Below are positions 24,571 through 32,412 of a DNA stretch of 45,556 bases, piece by piece (within the stretch, counting starts at the first letter, position 1; each line of letters begins with the position of its first letter). Below the pieces are notes generated by a model. The model worked only from the letters and a program-made list of their open reading frames with translations, made no database searches and was not told the origin of the DNA. The translations under genes were made by a program, and so were the position numbers. The stretch is taken from NCBI GenBank assembly GCA_005239745.1, contig SBBL01000099.1:1-45556 (forward strand), in the 5' to 3' direction. The DNA comes from Candidatus Troglogloeales bacterium (lineage in GTDB: Bacteria > Nitrospirota > Nitrospiria > SBBL01).

Positions 24571-25557
24571 ATGCCACATCACAGTGATGTCGCCATCACC
24601 TGGACCCCAGACGCGGAAGAACGTTTGAAGCGGGCGCCGTTTTTTCTACGCGGGATGGTGAGACGGCTCTCCGAAAAAAAGGCCCGTGAGATGGGGATTG
24701 CGGTGATTACGGAGGCCGTACTCAACAGTTTCAAAGAAAGGATGATGGGCCCCATGATGGGGGCAGGCGCCGGGGTTGCGCATACGACGGCGGGGGTTGA
24801 AGCAAAGCCGTTGGCCTGGACCCGCGAGGCAACGGACCGGCTTGAAACGGTTCCCGCCTTTATGCGGGGCATGATTAAGCAAATTGCCGAAGAAGTGGCA
24901 CTGGAGCGTGGGCATTTAGAGGTTGACCTGGCACTGCTTTTCAAGGCCGAGGCCCTCGGAGACACCACGCAAAAGGAGATCCTTCCAGAGATCCCGTGGA
25001 CGGATGCGGCACTGGTTAGGCTGGATCAGAAGATGGCGCTTTCTCCTGAGATTGCGAAAGATTTTGTGCGAGAGATGCTGAAGAATGACGCCGAAGACCT
25101 CGCGCGGGAGCGTGGGATCACACGCATTGACCTAGCGGCGCTCACCTCCATTTGGGACGCGCCGCGGAGTGATATTGCCTGGACGGATGAGGCGTACAAA
25201 CGGCTGATGACGTCTCCGGACTTTGTCCGCAGCGGCATTAAAAAGGCGGCGGAGCGGCGGGCGCGTAAATCCGGAGTCAAGGAAATTACCTCGGAACTGC
25301 TGACAAAGTATCGCAATGAGGCCATGATGAAGGCCATGAAGCGCCTACGCACGTTCGGGTATAGCGAGATGACGTTTGATGCCTTCGGCGACGCTACGGA
25401 GAAGATCGGTCGCTTAAAGGACAACCCGGAAGCCGCCTCCAGGCTAACCGACATTAAAGACTATATGGAAAAGCGCGGAAAAGTCGGCCTCATTGATGAT
25501 GAAATGCTTGACCGCATGAAAAACTACCTAAAAGATTCCTCCAAAAAACAGATGTAA
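24571..25557 (+). CDS. Protein with four PCP-reductase-like (PF08369) domains
   Basis: A 328-residue soluble protein built from repeats of about 45 residues that resemble the C-terminal domain of light-independent protochlorophyllide reductase subunit B. Units begin ITWTPDAEERLKRAPFFLRG (about 9), LAWTREATDRLETVPAFMRG (about 80), IPWTDAALVRLDQKM (about 145) and IAWTDEAYKRLMTSPDFVRS (about 205). Each continues through a helix into a short basic ARE(R/K)G-like turn and then IT or ID. There are no chlorophyll genes nearby. GGAGG 5 nt before ATG 24571 fixes the start; a frame from 24559 is longer but lacks it. The third unit is the most diverged. The function is unknown. Confidence 0.85.
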   Translation: MPHHSDVAITWTPDAEERLKRAPFFLRGMVRRLSEKKAREMGIAVITEAVLNSFKERMMGPMMGAGAGVAHTTAGVEAKPLAWTREATDRLETVPAFMRGMIKQIAEEVALERGHLEVDLALLFKAEALGDTTQKEILPEIPWTDAALVRLDQKMALSPEIAKDFVREMLKNDAEDLARERGITRIDLAALTSIWDAPRSDIAWTDEAYKRLMTSPDFVRSGIKKAAERRARKSGVKEITSELLTKYRNEAMMKAMKRLRTFGYSEMTFDAFGDATEKIGRLKDNPEAASRLTDIKDYMEKRGKVGLIDDEMLDRMKNYLKDSSKKQM

Positions 25558-25639
25558 GCTCCCCTCTACTTTCTACCCGCTCAGATCGGCATGGACGGAC
25601 GAGAAAAAGCAACGACGATACGTATCATGGGAAACGGGC

Positions 25640-26992
25640 ATGTCGATTTTTCGAGAGTATGATATCCGCGGGGTTTATGGCGACGGGTTGACCGAACCGA
25701 TGGCCTCTGCCATCGGAGCCGCCTTTGGCACGCTCGTTGTGCGGGCCGGGGGGAGTACGGTCTCCCTAGGACGGGATGTCCGTTTAAGCGGGCCCGCCTT
25801 ACATAAGGCGCTATTGTCCGGCATCCTCTCCACCGGACTAGATGTTTTGGATATCGGTCTATGCCCGACTCCTGCCCTTTATTTTTCCCTCTTTCATAAA
25901 AGGGTAGACGGTGGGGTAATGATCACGGCCAGCCATAATCCCAGCCGGTACAACGGATTTAAGCTCTCTCTGGGCAGGCACAGTCTTTTTGGAGATGACA
26001 TTCAACAGATACAGGCAATGGTTGCGCGAGAAGATTTCATCCGCCGTCCCCCCGGAAGACACCACCTAGAAAAGGACTTTCTAACAGACTACCTGAATTA
26101 TTTCACAACACACTTCAAGTCATTCCACGGTAAGAAGGTGGTCATGGATTGCGGGAATGCGGCCGGCGCACTCATTGCCCCGAAGATCTTTGAACGGCTC
26201 GGTTGTGAGGTCGTCCCCTTATATTGTGAGCCGGATGGGCGCTTCCCCAATCATCACCCGGACCCTACCGTTGCAGAGAACATGGCCGACCTGATCGCCC
26301 ACGTCCGATCGTTCGGGGCCGACGCCGGCATTGCCTTCGACGGAGATGCCGATCGCCTCGGAGTGGTAGATGAAACGGGAACGATCATTGGTGGGGATAT
26401 GCTTACCCTCTTCTTCGCCATAGATATCTTATTATCTCACCCGGAGGCAAAAATCCTTTCTGAAGTAAAGGCGTCTGATATTTTTTACGATGAGGTCAGC
26501 CGACGCGGCGGACAGGCCATCATGTCAAAAACAGGACATTCACTGATGAAGGCCAAGATGCGGGAGACCGGGGCGTTGCTGGCTGGAGAGATGAGTGGCC
26601 ACCTCTTTTTTGCAGATCGCCACTTTGGGTACGACGACGCAATCTATGCCGGATGCCGACTGCTTGAAATCCTCTCCCGTAGCCATAAGCCGCTTTCTTC
26701 TTATTTCAAAGCGCTGCCGAAACGCGTGTCAACCCCGGAAATACGGGTTGACTGTTCGGACACACACAAGTTTAAGGTGGTCGAGCGGTGCCGCGACCAT
26801 TTTTCAAAACAATTTAAGACCATTGATATTGACGGTGTCCGCATTTTATTCGACGGAGGATGGGGACTCATTCGCGCTTCCAACACCCAACCCGCGCTCG
26901 TGTTGCGCTTCGAGGCCGATACCCCTGACCTCCTTGATATGATTGAAAAATCCATTAGGACATTTTTAAATCAGGTCATGTACACGTTATAG
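25640..26992 (+). CDS. Phosphomannomutase/phosphoglucomutase
   Basis: An alpha-D-phosphohexomutase that interconverts the 1- and 6-phosphates of mannose or glucose, feeding nucleotide-sugar and polysaccharide synthesis. The active-site phosphoserine lies in TASHNPSRYNGFKL (about 94), the metal-binding loop is DGDADRLGVV (about 234), the sugar-specificity loop is GEMSGHLFF (about 316), and the phosphate loop is RASNTQPALVLRFEA near the end. A length of 450 and the GEMSGH sequence fit the AlgC/ManB group. It could supply substrate to the SLBB/Wzz polysaccharide genes about 7 kb on. It is followed after 7 bp by rlmN. Confidence 0.95.
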   Translation: MSIFREYDIRGVYGDGLTEPMASAIGAAFGTLVVRAGGSTVSLGRDVRLSGPALHKALLSGILSTGLDVLDIGLCPTPALYFSLFHKRVDGGVMITASHNPSRYNGFKLSLGRHSLFGDDIQQIQAMVAREDFIRRPPGRHHLEKDFLTDYLNYFTTHFKSFHGKKVVMDCGNAAGALIAPKIFERLGCEVVPLYCEPDGRFPNHHPDPTVAENMADLIAHVRSFGADAGIAFDGDADRLGVVDETGTIIGGDMLTLFFAIDILLSHPEAKILSEVKASDIFYDEVSRRGGQAIMSKTGHSLMKAKMRETGALLAGEMSGHLFFADRHFGYDDAIYAGCRLLEILSRSHKPLSSYFKALPKRVSTPEIRVDCSDTHKFKVVERCRDHFSKQFKTIDIDGVRILFDGGWGLIRASNTQPALVLRFEADTPDLLDMIEKSIRTFLNQVMYTL

Positions 26993-26999
26993 GAAGCGA

Positions 27000-28148
27000 G
27001 TGATCCCCCAACAACTTACCCCTACCGAAAAAATAAACATCCTCACCTTCTCGCTTCCTAAGCTTACGGCGTGGGTCGGTACGCTCGGGTGGAAGCCCTA
27101 TCGCGCCAAGCAACTCGCTACATGGCTTTACGCGAAAGGAGCACAGTCCTTTGACGAGATGACTGACCTATCAAAAGTCGCCCGCGAAACGCTGGCGGCG
27201 CTGGCAACCATTTGGCCGTTACAGATTGTGTCCCAACAGAAATCGCTAGACGGTACCGAGAAATTTCTCTTACAACTTTCCGATGGCAAGCGGATAGAAT
27301 CGGTGCTGATTCCGGAAGAGGACCGTTTGACGCTCTGCGTCTCTTCCCAGGTCGGGTGCACCCTCGACTGTAGCTTTTGCCTAACGGCACAACAGAAGCT
27401 ACAACGCAATTTAAGCGCCCATGAAATCGTCGGTCAGGTCCTTACCGTCCAACGCGTGCTATTTGATCGCATCAACGGAGAGGGAACGCGGTGTCGGCCC
27501 TCTCAGCCCGCCACGTACCCCGGAATAACGAACGTCGTCCTTATGGGGATGGGGGAACCGCTTGCGAATCTGACACAGGTGACAGAGGCGCTGCTCCAGA
27601 TGACCGCGCCGCTTGGATTAGGGTTTTCTCCCCGCCGCATTACGGTCTCAACGGCCGGGCTCGTCCCTCAGATGAGAGAGTTCTTGAACGGCCCCACACG
27701 GGCAAACCTTTCCGTATCGTTAAACGCCACCACCAATCGTGTGAGAGACGCGATCATGCCGACCGTCAATCGGCTCTATCCGCTGGATCAGTTGCTTGCT
27801 GCCTGTAAAGAGGCCCCCTTGCCCAAACGCCGAAACATCACTTTTGAGTACGTTCTGCTCTCCGGCATCAACGACACCCCGGAAGATGCAGTCCGTTTAA
27901 CGCGTCTCGTGGCACCTATTCGGTGTAAGGTCAATCTGATTCCCTTTAACGAATTTCAGTCGTCCCCCTACCGCCGCCCATCCGATGCTACTATTTTTAA
28001 GTTTCAGGAAGTCCTCCTCCGTGCAAAGATAACCGCCACACGAAGAAAGAGCCGCGGAAGGGATATCTTGGCCGCCTGCGGTCAGCTTAGCAGCTTGGCA
28101 TTTCACAACCCACCTATATCCGTTGAACACAACGCGTATGACACATAG
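27000..28148 (+). CDS. rlmN: Dual-specificity RNA methyltransferase RlmN
   Basis: Radical-SAM enzyme methylating C2 of A2503 in 23S rRNA and A37 of some tRNAs. The 4Fe-4S cluster motif is CX3CX2C in CTLDCSFC (about 120-127). VVLMGMGEPLANL is the SAM-binding strand, and the sequence RRITVSTAGLVPQM follows. The catalytic C-terminal cysteine lies in ILAACGQL (about 360). The N-terminal KPYRAKQLATWLY domain is present. It starts at GTG 27000, 7 bp after the mutase stop, with GGAAG before it. The length of 382 is at the upper normal range. A 10-bp hairpin (CCCCAAAACA/TGTTTTGGGG, 28172-28200) follows and may end the transcript. Confidence 0.95.
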   Translation: MIPQQLTPTEKINILTFSLPKLTAWVGTLGWKPYRAKQLATWLYAKGAQSFDEMTDLSKVARETLAALATIWPLQIVSQQKSLDGTEKFLLQLSDGKRIESVLIPEEDRLTLCVSSQVGCTLDCSFCLTAQQKLQRNLSAHEIVGQVLTVQRVLFDRINGEGTRCRPSQPATYPGITNVVLMGMGEPLANLTQVTEALLQMTAPLGLGFSPRRITVSTAGLVPQMREFLNGPTRANLSVSLNATTNRVRDAIMPTVNRLYPLDQLLAACKEAPLPKRRNITFEYVLLSGINDTPEDAVRLTRLVAPIRCKVNLIPFNEFQSSPYRRPSDATIFKFQEVLLRAKITATRRKSRGRDILAACGQLSSLAFHNPPISVEHNAYDT

Positions 28149-28171
28149 GGTACAGCAGCTCGCACCGGGGC

Positions 28172-28234
28172 CCCCAAAACAATGTTTAAATGTTTTGGGG
28201 TGGGCAGCCGTTTGGCCGCGCAGTAGGTTTTTTT
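28172..28234. repeat. Palindrome and MITE remnant after rlmN
   Basis: CCCCAAAACA (28172-28181) and TGTTTTGGGG (28191-28200) are exact inverted arms with a 9-nt loop. GCGCAGTAGGTTTTTTT (28218-28234) matches the inner side of the right terminal repeat of the MITE-like family but has lost AGAGGTGCCC. The T-run could also serve as a terminator tail. Confidence 0.5.
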
Positions 28235-28300
28235 GACTTTCGGTAACGCAATCGCTAGAATGGGGCCAAGTGAAGGTTCTAAAATAGAATTCTAAGTTAG

Positions 28301-29509
28301 ATGATGACATATTCTCCTTCTCGGCTTGATACCTATCGGCAGTGTCCGCAAAAATTCAAATTTCACTATATTGACCACCTTTCTTCCCCCACTGAAGGCA
28401 TTGAATCTTTCATGGGATCGCGTGTCCATGAAACGTTGGAGCGGCTCTATTGTGGCCTCCGTTATAATAAAGTGCTTTCGCTTCCGGAGGTATTGGCCGA
28501 TTACAAACAGAGATGGGAGTCGGAATGGCATGATCACGTCCAGATTATCCGGGAAGGGTTAACTCCGGACGATTACCTGTATGTGGGTGAGCAGTGCTTA
28601 ACGGATTACTATCATCGGTATGCCCCCTTTAATCAGAGCCGCACCTTAGGGGTTGAATATCCACTCCGGTTTAGTCTGGATCCTTCCGGCAAATATGTGA
28701 TGCAGGGCAATGTTGACCGTCTGAGTCAGCCCAAAGAGGATGTGATTTGGATCCATGATTATAAGGCAAAAGGGTTTCTGCCTACCCAGGATACCGTAGA
28801 CGCGGACCGACAATTGGCCTACTATCAGATGGGGGTGCAACAGCTCTGGCCGCAAACCAAAGAGGTCGTCCTCGTCTGGCATTATCTTATATTTGACCGG
28901 GAATTCCACTCTTCTAGAACCCAGGCATCGTTGGAGGCGTTGCGGCAGGAAACAATTGCTCTCATCCAGGAAATCGAATCGGCAACGACCTTTCCACCCA
29001 AACAAAGTAGCCTATGTGATTGGTGCGAGTATCGCAACATTTGTCCTCTCTTTCGGCACCTCTATGAAACCAGTACCCTGCCCAAATCTACCTATGAAAA
29101 GGAAGAGGGCGTAGCCCTCGTCAATCGGCTGGCGGCCCTACAGGCCGAAGAGGTTTCGTTGGGAATCGAAATGGACAAGGTAAAGGAAGCGCTGTGCGCG
29201 TACGCGGCACAGAAGGGGGTGGAAACCGTTTTCTCAAAAACGCACAAGGCGCGTATCCGTACGTATGACAACACCCAATTCCCCGGACGAAACGACAACG
29301 GGCGGCAGGCATTGGAAACGCTGTTAAAAAGGGAAGGGAAATGGGAAGAAGTGTCTTCGCTCAATACGGTTGCACTCTCTAAAGCACTTCAAAACGGAGC
29401 ATGGGGTTTGGAGCTGTCCTCCGAGGTACAAAAACATGGGACGCCTCACAAAAGTTTATGGGTAAAGGTCTTTCCCCTCGATGAAGGCGCAAAAGAACAC
29501 CGGTTTTAG
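28301..29509 (+). CDS. RecB-family PD-(D/E)XK Fe-S nuclease (Cas4/AddB-like)
   Basis: A stand-alone nuclease of 402 residues. The N-terminal motif YSPSRLDTYRQCPQKFKF carries the first cluster cysteine (about 15). The GSRVHETLERLY helix and the catalytic core WIHDYKAKG (about 152, the D-X-K pair) and QLAYYQMGVQ follow. The C-terminal CDWCEYRNIC (about 240-249) supplies CX2CX5C. Beyond it a 120-residue helical tail with coiled-coil character contains AALQAEEVSLGIEMDKVKEAL. The overall plan is the one in the C-terminus of the helicase at 20627, so the two may share a role in DNA-end or repair processing. No cas genes are near. Its end merges into the tRNA-Lys repeat region. Confidence 0.88.
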   Translation: MMTYSPSRLDTYRQCPQKFKFHYIDHLSSPTEGIESFMGSRVHETLERLYCGLRYNKVLSLPEVLADYKQRWESEWHDHVQIIREGLTPDDYLYVGEQCLTDYYHRYAPFNQSRTLGVEYPLRFSLDPSGKYVMQGNVDRLSQPKEDVIWIHDYKAKGFLPTQDTVDADRQLAYYQMGVQQLWPQTKEVVLVWHYLIFDREFHSSRTQASLEALRQETIALIQEIESATTFPPKQSSLCDWCEYRNICPLFRHLYETSTLPKSTYEKEEGVALVNRLAALQAEEVSLGIEMDKVKEALCAYAAQKGVETVFSKTHKARIRTYDNTQFPGRNDNGRQALETLLKREGKWEEVSSLNTVALSKALQNGAWGLELSSEVQKHGTPHKSLWVKVFPLDEGAKEHRF

Positions 29510-29601
29510 GGCCGCTAGCTCAGTTGGTAGGGGGAATGAGGAACCGGTACACTGGATCATGTACAGAACACCGGTTTTAGGGCCGCTAGCTCAGTTGGTA
29601 G
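29494..29601 (+). repeat. 37-bp direct repeat with truncated tRNA-Lys copy
   Basis: The sequence from AGAACACCGGTTTTAG through GGGCCGCTAGCTCAGTTGGTAG occurs twice, at 29494-29530 and 29565-29601, with a 34-bp spacer. The first copy holds the nuclease stop and only the 5' 22 bases of tRNA-Lys; the second runs on into the full tRNA. It is a local duplication or a recombination scar at a tRNA. Confidence 0.85.
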
Positions 29602-29652
29602 AGCACCGCCCTTTTAAGGCGTGTGTCCCGGGTTCGAGTCCCGGGCGGCTCA
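29580..29652 (+). tRNA. tRNA-Lys (anticodon TTT)
   Basis: The acceptor GGGCCGC pairs with GCGGCTC (29645-29651; one G-T), with discriminator A and no encoded CCA. D-arm GCTCAGTTGGTAGAGC. The anticodon stem CCGCC/GGCGT encloses CTTTTAA, with TTT at 29613-29615. T-arm CCGGGTTCGAGTCCCGG. A truncated 5' copy lies 71 bp upstream. Confidence 0.97.
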
Positions 29653-29964
29653 CGGGTGTCGTGCGCGGTCGGCCAGGATTATGTCGCTTGCCTTCTCACT
29701 GATCATGTAAACGGACGTCACGATGAAAAAGCCTGGAATCTCCGGAAAGACGGAGGCGTCAACGACCCTCAGGTTTTCGGTCCCGTGCACATGAAAATCG
29801 CCCTCTACCACCGCCATTGGGTCGTCCTTTGTCCCGATCTTACAGGTACAGGAAGCATGGTGTCCCCAGGCATTGTCCTTAATGAATTTCCGAAGGTCAT
29901 TTTTCGACGTCATCTTTCCTCCGGGTAAAACCTCCCGTACCACAATCCCCTGAGTGCGATCCAT
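29650..29964 (-). pseudogene. C-terminal remnant of a GMC-family oxidoreductase
   Basis: About 104 codons remain of a choline-dehydrogenase-like FAD enzyme. Its last third includes DRTQGIVVREVLPGG, the active-site segment NAWGHHASCTCKIGTKDDPM, the FAD-binding strand NLRVVDASVFPEIP and the tail SEKASDIILADR. The upstream two thirds, including the GxGxxG domain, are absent. The homology stops at 29964, two bases before a terminus of the MITE-like repeat (29967), and the reading frame beyond it is repeat sequence. The gene was truncated at the repeat. The 3' end meets tRNA-Lys. It is presumably non-functional. Confidence 0.8.
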
Positions 29965-29966
29965 AA

Positions 29967-30034
29967 GGACACCTCTAAAAACCTGCCGCTCTCGGCCCAA
30001 GTGCAAGGGCTACTGCGCACAGGAACCGGAATAT
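29967..30034 (+). repeat. Left-half copy of the MITE-like element
   Basis: It begins GGACACCTCTAAAAACC, then CTCGGCCCAAGTGCAAGGGC and CACAGGAACCGGAAT, matching the left half of the complete elements. The right half is missing, and no target duplication is visible. It abuts the GMC remnant. Confidence 0.65.
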
Positions 30035-30045
30035 ATCTTTAGCCT

Positions 30046-30444
30046 ATGATAGTAAGGCGCAGGAAGAATGCATCACTCGGTCATTTTATGGTAGGCTGGG
30101 GAGCACATAGGGGTGTCAGGTGGGAGATGGCAGGAAAAGACGGCAACGGGCATACCTCTGAACGTTCTGAACGGCATGGGTTGTCTGCCGATGTAGACGT
30201 TAATCTATCGGATAGCGTAGAGGGCAAGGCATACACTGCACACGCGATAAACGTTAGTGCGGGGGGATGCTGTCTAAAAACCGACGCCCCTTTAGAAAAA
30301 TCTCAAGTCATTCAACTAAGACTGAGGCTTACTGCGACGGACGCGGCCCTTCCCGTCAGTGCGGAAGTTTGCTGGGTGGATACCCTAGCGGGTAATCGCG
30401 GATATCTCGTCGGCCTCCGATTTATTGATGAGGAACCTCTTTAA
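30046..30444 (+). CDS. PilZ-domain protein
   Basis: A 132-residue protein with one PilZ domain, the family that binds the second messenger c-di-GMP. The arginine-rich motif is RSERHGL (around residues 39-45; the RxxxR spacing is approximate). The second motif, [12 protein letters not shown] (about 66), has Asn in place of the consensus Asp of (D/N)xSxx[25 protein letters not shown] closes the barrel. The true start is unsure: ATG 30046 lacks a Shine-Dalgarno and the first about 27 residues are unrelated to PilZ. Its TAA overlaps the ribBA ATG (TAATG), so they are translated together. It could sense c-di-GMP for the polysaccharide genes nearby, which is inference. Confidence 0.78.
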   Translation: MIVRRRKNASLGHFMVGWGAHRGVRWEMAGKDGNGHTSERSERHGLSADVDVNLSDSVEGKAYTAHAINVSAGGCCLKTDAPLEKSQVIQLRLRLTATDAALPVSAEVCWVDTLAGNRGYLVGLRFIDEEPL

Positions 30445-31652
30445 TGTCTTCCACAGACCGGCAGATTGAGGATGCCGTTGCAGATATTCGGGCGGGACGG
30501 ATGGTCGTCCTCAGTGATGACGAGGACAGAGAAAACGAAAGTGATCTCGTTATGGCTGCAGAGGCGGTGTCACCGGAGGCCATCAATTTTATGGCCAAAT
30601 ATGGAAGGGGACTGATCTGTCTGTCGTTGACGGAGCAGCGGTGCGAACAGTTACGACTCCCGCAGATGGCTTTGGACAATACCTCTCCCTTTGGAACAGC
30701 CTTTACCCTGTCCATTGATGCCAGTCACGGCATTACAACGGGGATCAGTGCCAATGACCGCGCAGTTACTATCCGGACGGCCATTGCAAAAGAAACGGTG
30801 CCTGCAGATCTCGCGCGACCCGGGCACGTGTTCCCTATCCGCGCCCAAACAGGCGGTGTCTTAAAACGTGCCGGACAAACGGAAGGGTCCCTCGACCTTG
30901 CCCGTATGGCAGGGCTCGTCCCTGCCGGAGTTCTTTGCGAGATTATGAATGACGACGGGACAATGGCACGGGGTCACGATATTGAGGCGTTTACCAAAAA
31001 GCATCACCTGAAGTGGATCACGATTCGAGACCTCATTCAGTACCGGATGAAGCGAGAGTGTCTGGTACAGCGCGTGGCCGATGCCGACCTTCCGACGCAT
31101 TCTGGCACCTTTCGAGCGATTGCCTACCAAAACAAGCTGAGCGACCAGCTTCATATTGCCCTTATCAAGGGAGAGAGTAGACCGGATACGCCTGTCCTGG
31201 TACGTGTGCATTCAGGTTGCATTACGGGCGATGTTTTTGGCTCCATACGCTGTGATTGTGGAGAACAATTACATACGGCAATGCTTAAAATAGAGCAAGC
31301 AGGTGAGGGGGTATTGCTCTATCTTAACCAAGAAGGCCGCGGTATCGGCCTGTTAAACAAATTAAAGGCGTATAAGTTACAGGACGCCGGCAGCGATACC
31401 GTGCAGGCAAATCTTTCCTTGGGGTTCAAGGCCGACTTAAGAGACTATGGCATTGGCGCACAAATTTTGGTTGATTTAGGCCTACGCAAAATTAGATTAA
31501 TGACCAACAATCCGCGGAAGATCATTGGAATTGAGGGCTACGGGCTAGAAGTTGTCGAACGCATCCCCATTGAAACCGTACCGCGGGAGAAGAATATCCA
31601 CTACCTTCGCACCAAAAAAGATAAGATGGGACATCTTTTGAATCGGGTGTGA
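30444..31652 (+). CDS. ribBA: Bifunctional riboflavin-synthesis enzyme RibBA
   Basis: The N-terminal half is 3,4-dihydroxy-2-butanone-4-phosphate synthase, with the [16 protein letters not shown] active site and [14 protein letters not shown]. The C-terminal half is GTP cyclohydrolase II, with the zinc cysteines in [20 protein letters not shown], then [17 protein letters not shown] and [24 protein letters not shown]. Both active sites look intact over 402 residues. It converts ribulose-5-phosphate and GTP into the two precursors of riboflavin. It is fused by an overlapping stop/start to the PilZ gene and followed by cmk. No ribH/E/D nearby. Confidence 0.97.
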   Translation: MSSTDRQIEDAVADIRAGRMVVLSDDEDRENESDLVMAAEAVSPEAINFMAKYGRGLICLSLTEQRCEQLRLPQMALDNTSPFGTAFTLSIDASHGITTGISANDRAVTIRTAIAKETVPADLARPGHVFPIRAQTGGVLKRAGQTEGSLDLARMAGLVPAGVLCEIMNDDGTMARGHDIEAFTKKHHLKWITIRDLIQYRMKRECLVQRVADADLPTHSGTFRAIAYQNKLSDQLHIALIKGESRPDTPVLVRVHSGCITGDVFGSIRCDCGEQLHTAMLKIEQAGEGVLLYLNQEGRGIGLLNKLKAYKLQDAGSDTVQANLSLGFKADLRDYGIGAQILVDLGLRKIRLMTNNPRKIIGIEGYGLEVVERIPIETVPREKNIHYLRTKKDKMGHLLNRV

Positions 31653-31673
31653 AGGGTATGCGCGGTCAACCTC

Positions 31674-32300
31674 TTGAATCAAAAACCTATTATCACGATA
31701 GACGGGCCCGCGGGTGCAGGCAAGAGCAGTGTGGCTTCTGCACTTGCAAAACGTCTCGGATTTACCGTCCTTCACTCCGGACTTCTTTACCGGACCGTGG
31801 CGTGGCAGGTTGTGCAACAGTCCATTGATCCTATGGATCGGGAGGCCGTTGAGGCGCTTTGCCCATCGCTACCGCTTGAAACGCCGGAAACAACGGCCGC
31901 TCTGCACACAACAGAGGTTGATCATATCGCATCCATTATTTCTACCTATCTTGGCGTACGGGCTAATCTGCTTTCCGTTCAACGTGCGCTTGCTGGTAAT
32001 GGAGGAGTCGTCGCGGAAGGGCGCGACATGGGAACGGTTGTTTTCCCTGCGGCCGATCTGAAATTTTATTTAGACGCATCGCCAACGGTACGCGCACAGC
32101 GGCGTCTTCAGCAGGGACGAGGAACCCGAGAAAGGGCAGAAGTCGAAGCGGCTATGGTAAACCGCGACAACCGAGATCATTGCCGAGCAATAGCGCCACT
32201 TACCGCAGCACACGACGCTATTATCATAGACTCCACCCGTCTAACCCTAGAGACTGTGGTAGAGACCCTACTCAAAGAAATCAATCGGAAAATTTATTGA
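31674..32300 (+). CDS. cmk: Cytidylate kinase
   Basis: Phosphorylates CMP and dCMP for nucleotide supply. The P-loop GPAGAGKSSVASALAKRLG (about 11-29) and the HSGLLYRTVAW motif are at the N-terminus. The CMP-binding segment LRKNGGVVAEGRDMGTVVFP-like (here NGGVVAEGRDMGTVVFP, about 107) and the LID-region DASPTVRAQRRLQQ follow. A length of 208 is slightly short, as the C-terminus is trimmed. The TTG start at 31674 has no obvious Shine-Dalgarno, so expression may depend on ribBA translation upstream. The promoter of the next gene begins at its last codons. Confidence 0.93.
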   Translation: MNQKPIITIDGPAGAGKSSVASALAKRLGFTVLHSGLLYRTVAWQVVQQSIDPMDREAVEALCPSLPLETPETTAALHTTEVDHIASIISTYLGVRANLLSVQRALAGNGGVVAEGRDMGTVVFPAADLKFYLDASPTVRAQRRLQQGRGTRERAEVEAAMVNRDNRDHCRAIAPLTAAHDAIIIDSTRLTLETVVETLLKEINRKIY

Positions 32301-32326
32301 CTCTTTGCATTGGCTTCTCGTATAAT
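32297..32326 (+). promoter_or_regulatory. Sigma-70-type promoter of the SLBB/Wzz operon
   Basis: TTGACT (32297-32302), an 18-bp spacer and a perfect TATAAT (32321-32326), overlapping the end of cmk. Transcription would start near 32333, leaving about 80 nt before the ATG at 32413. Confidence 0.75.
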
Positions 32327-32412
32327 ACCACCCTCGATGTTGTTATTCGTGGTCGGCCCCGGTTCCTTCCTCGTTTCAGTTAAACTCTTAAACCTATATT
32401 TCGGAGAGATTT

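Noticed and set aside
28301-29509. Cas4 of a CRISPR system
   Set aside because: The fold and cysteines match the wider RecB/Cas4 group, but there are no cas1/cas2 genes or repeats in the window and the protein is longer than typical Cas4.
29509-29530. First tRNA-Lys copy as a functional tRNA
   Set aside because: Only the 5' 22 bases are present; no anticodon arm or T-arm follows.
29481-29702. Open frame running through tRNA-Lys
   Set aside because: It contains the tRNA and its truncated copy; the coding reading is incidental.
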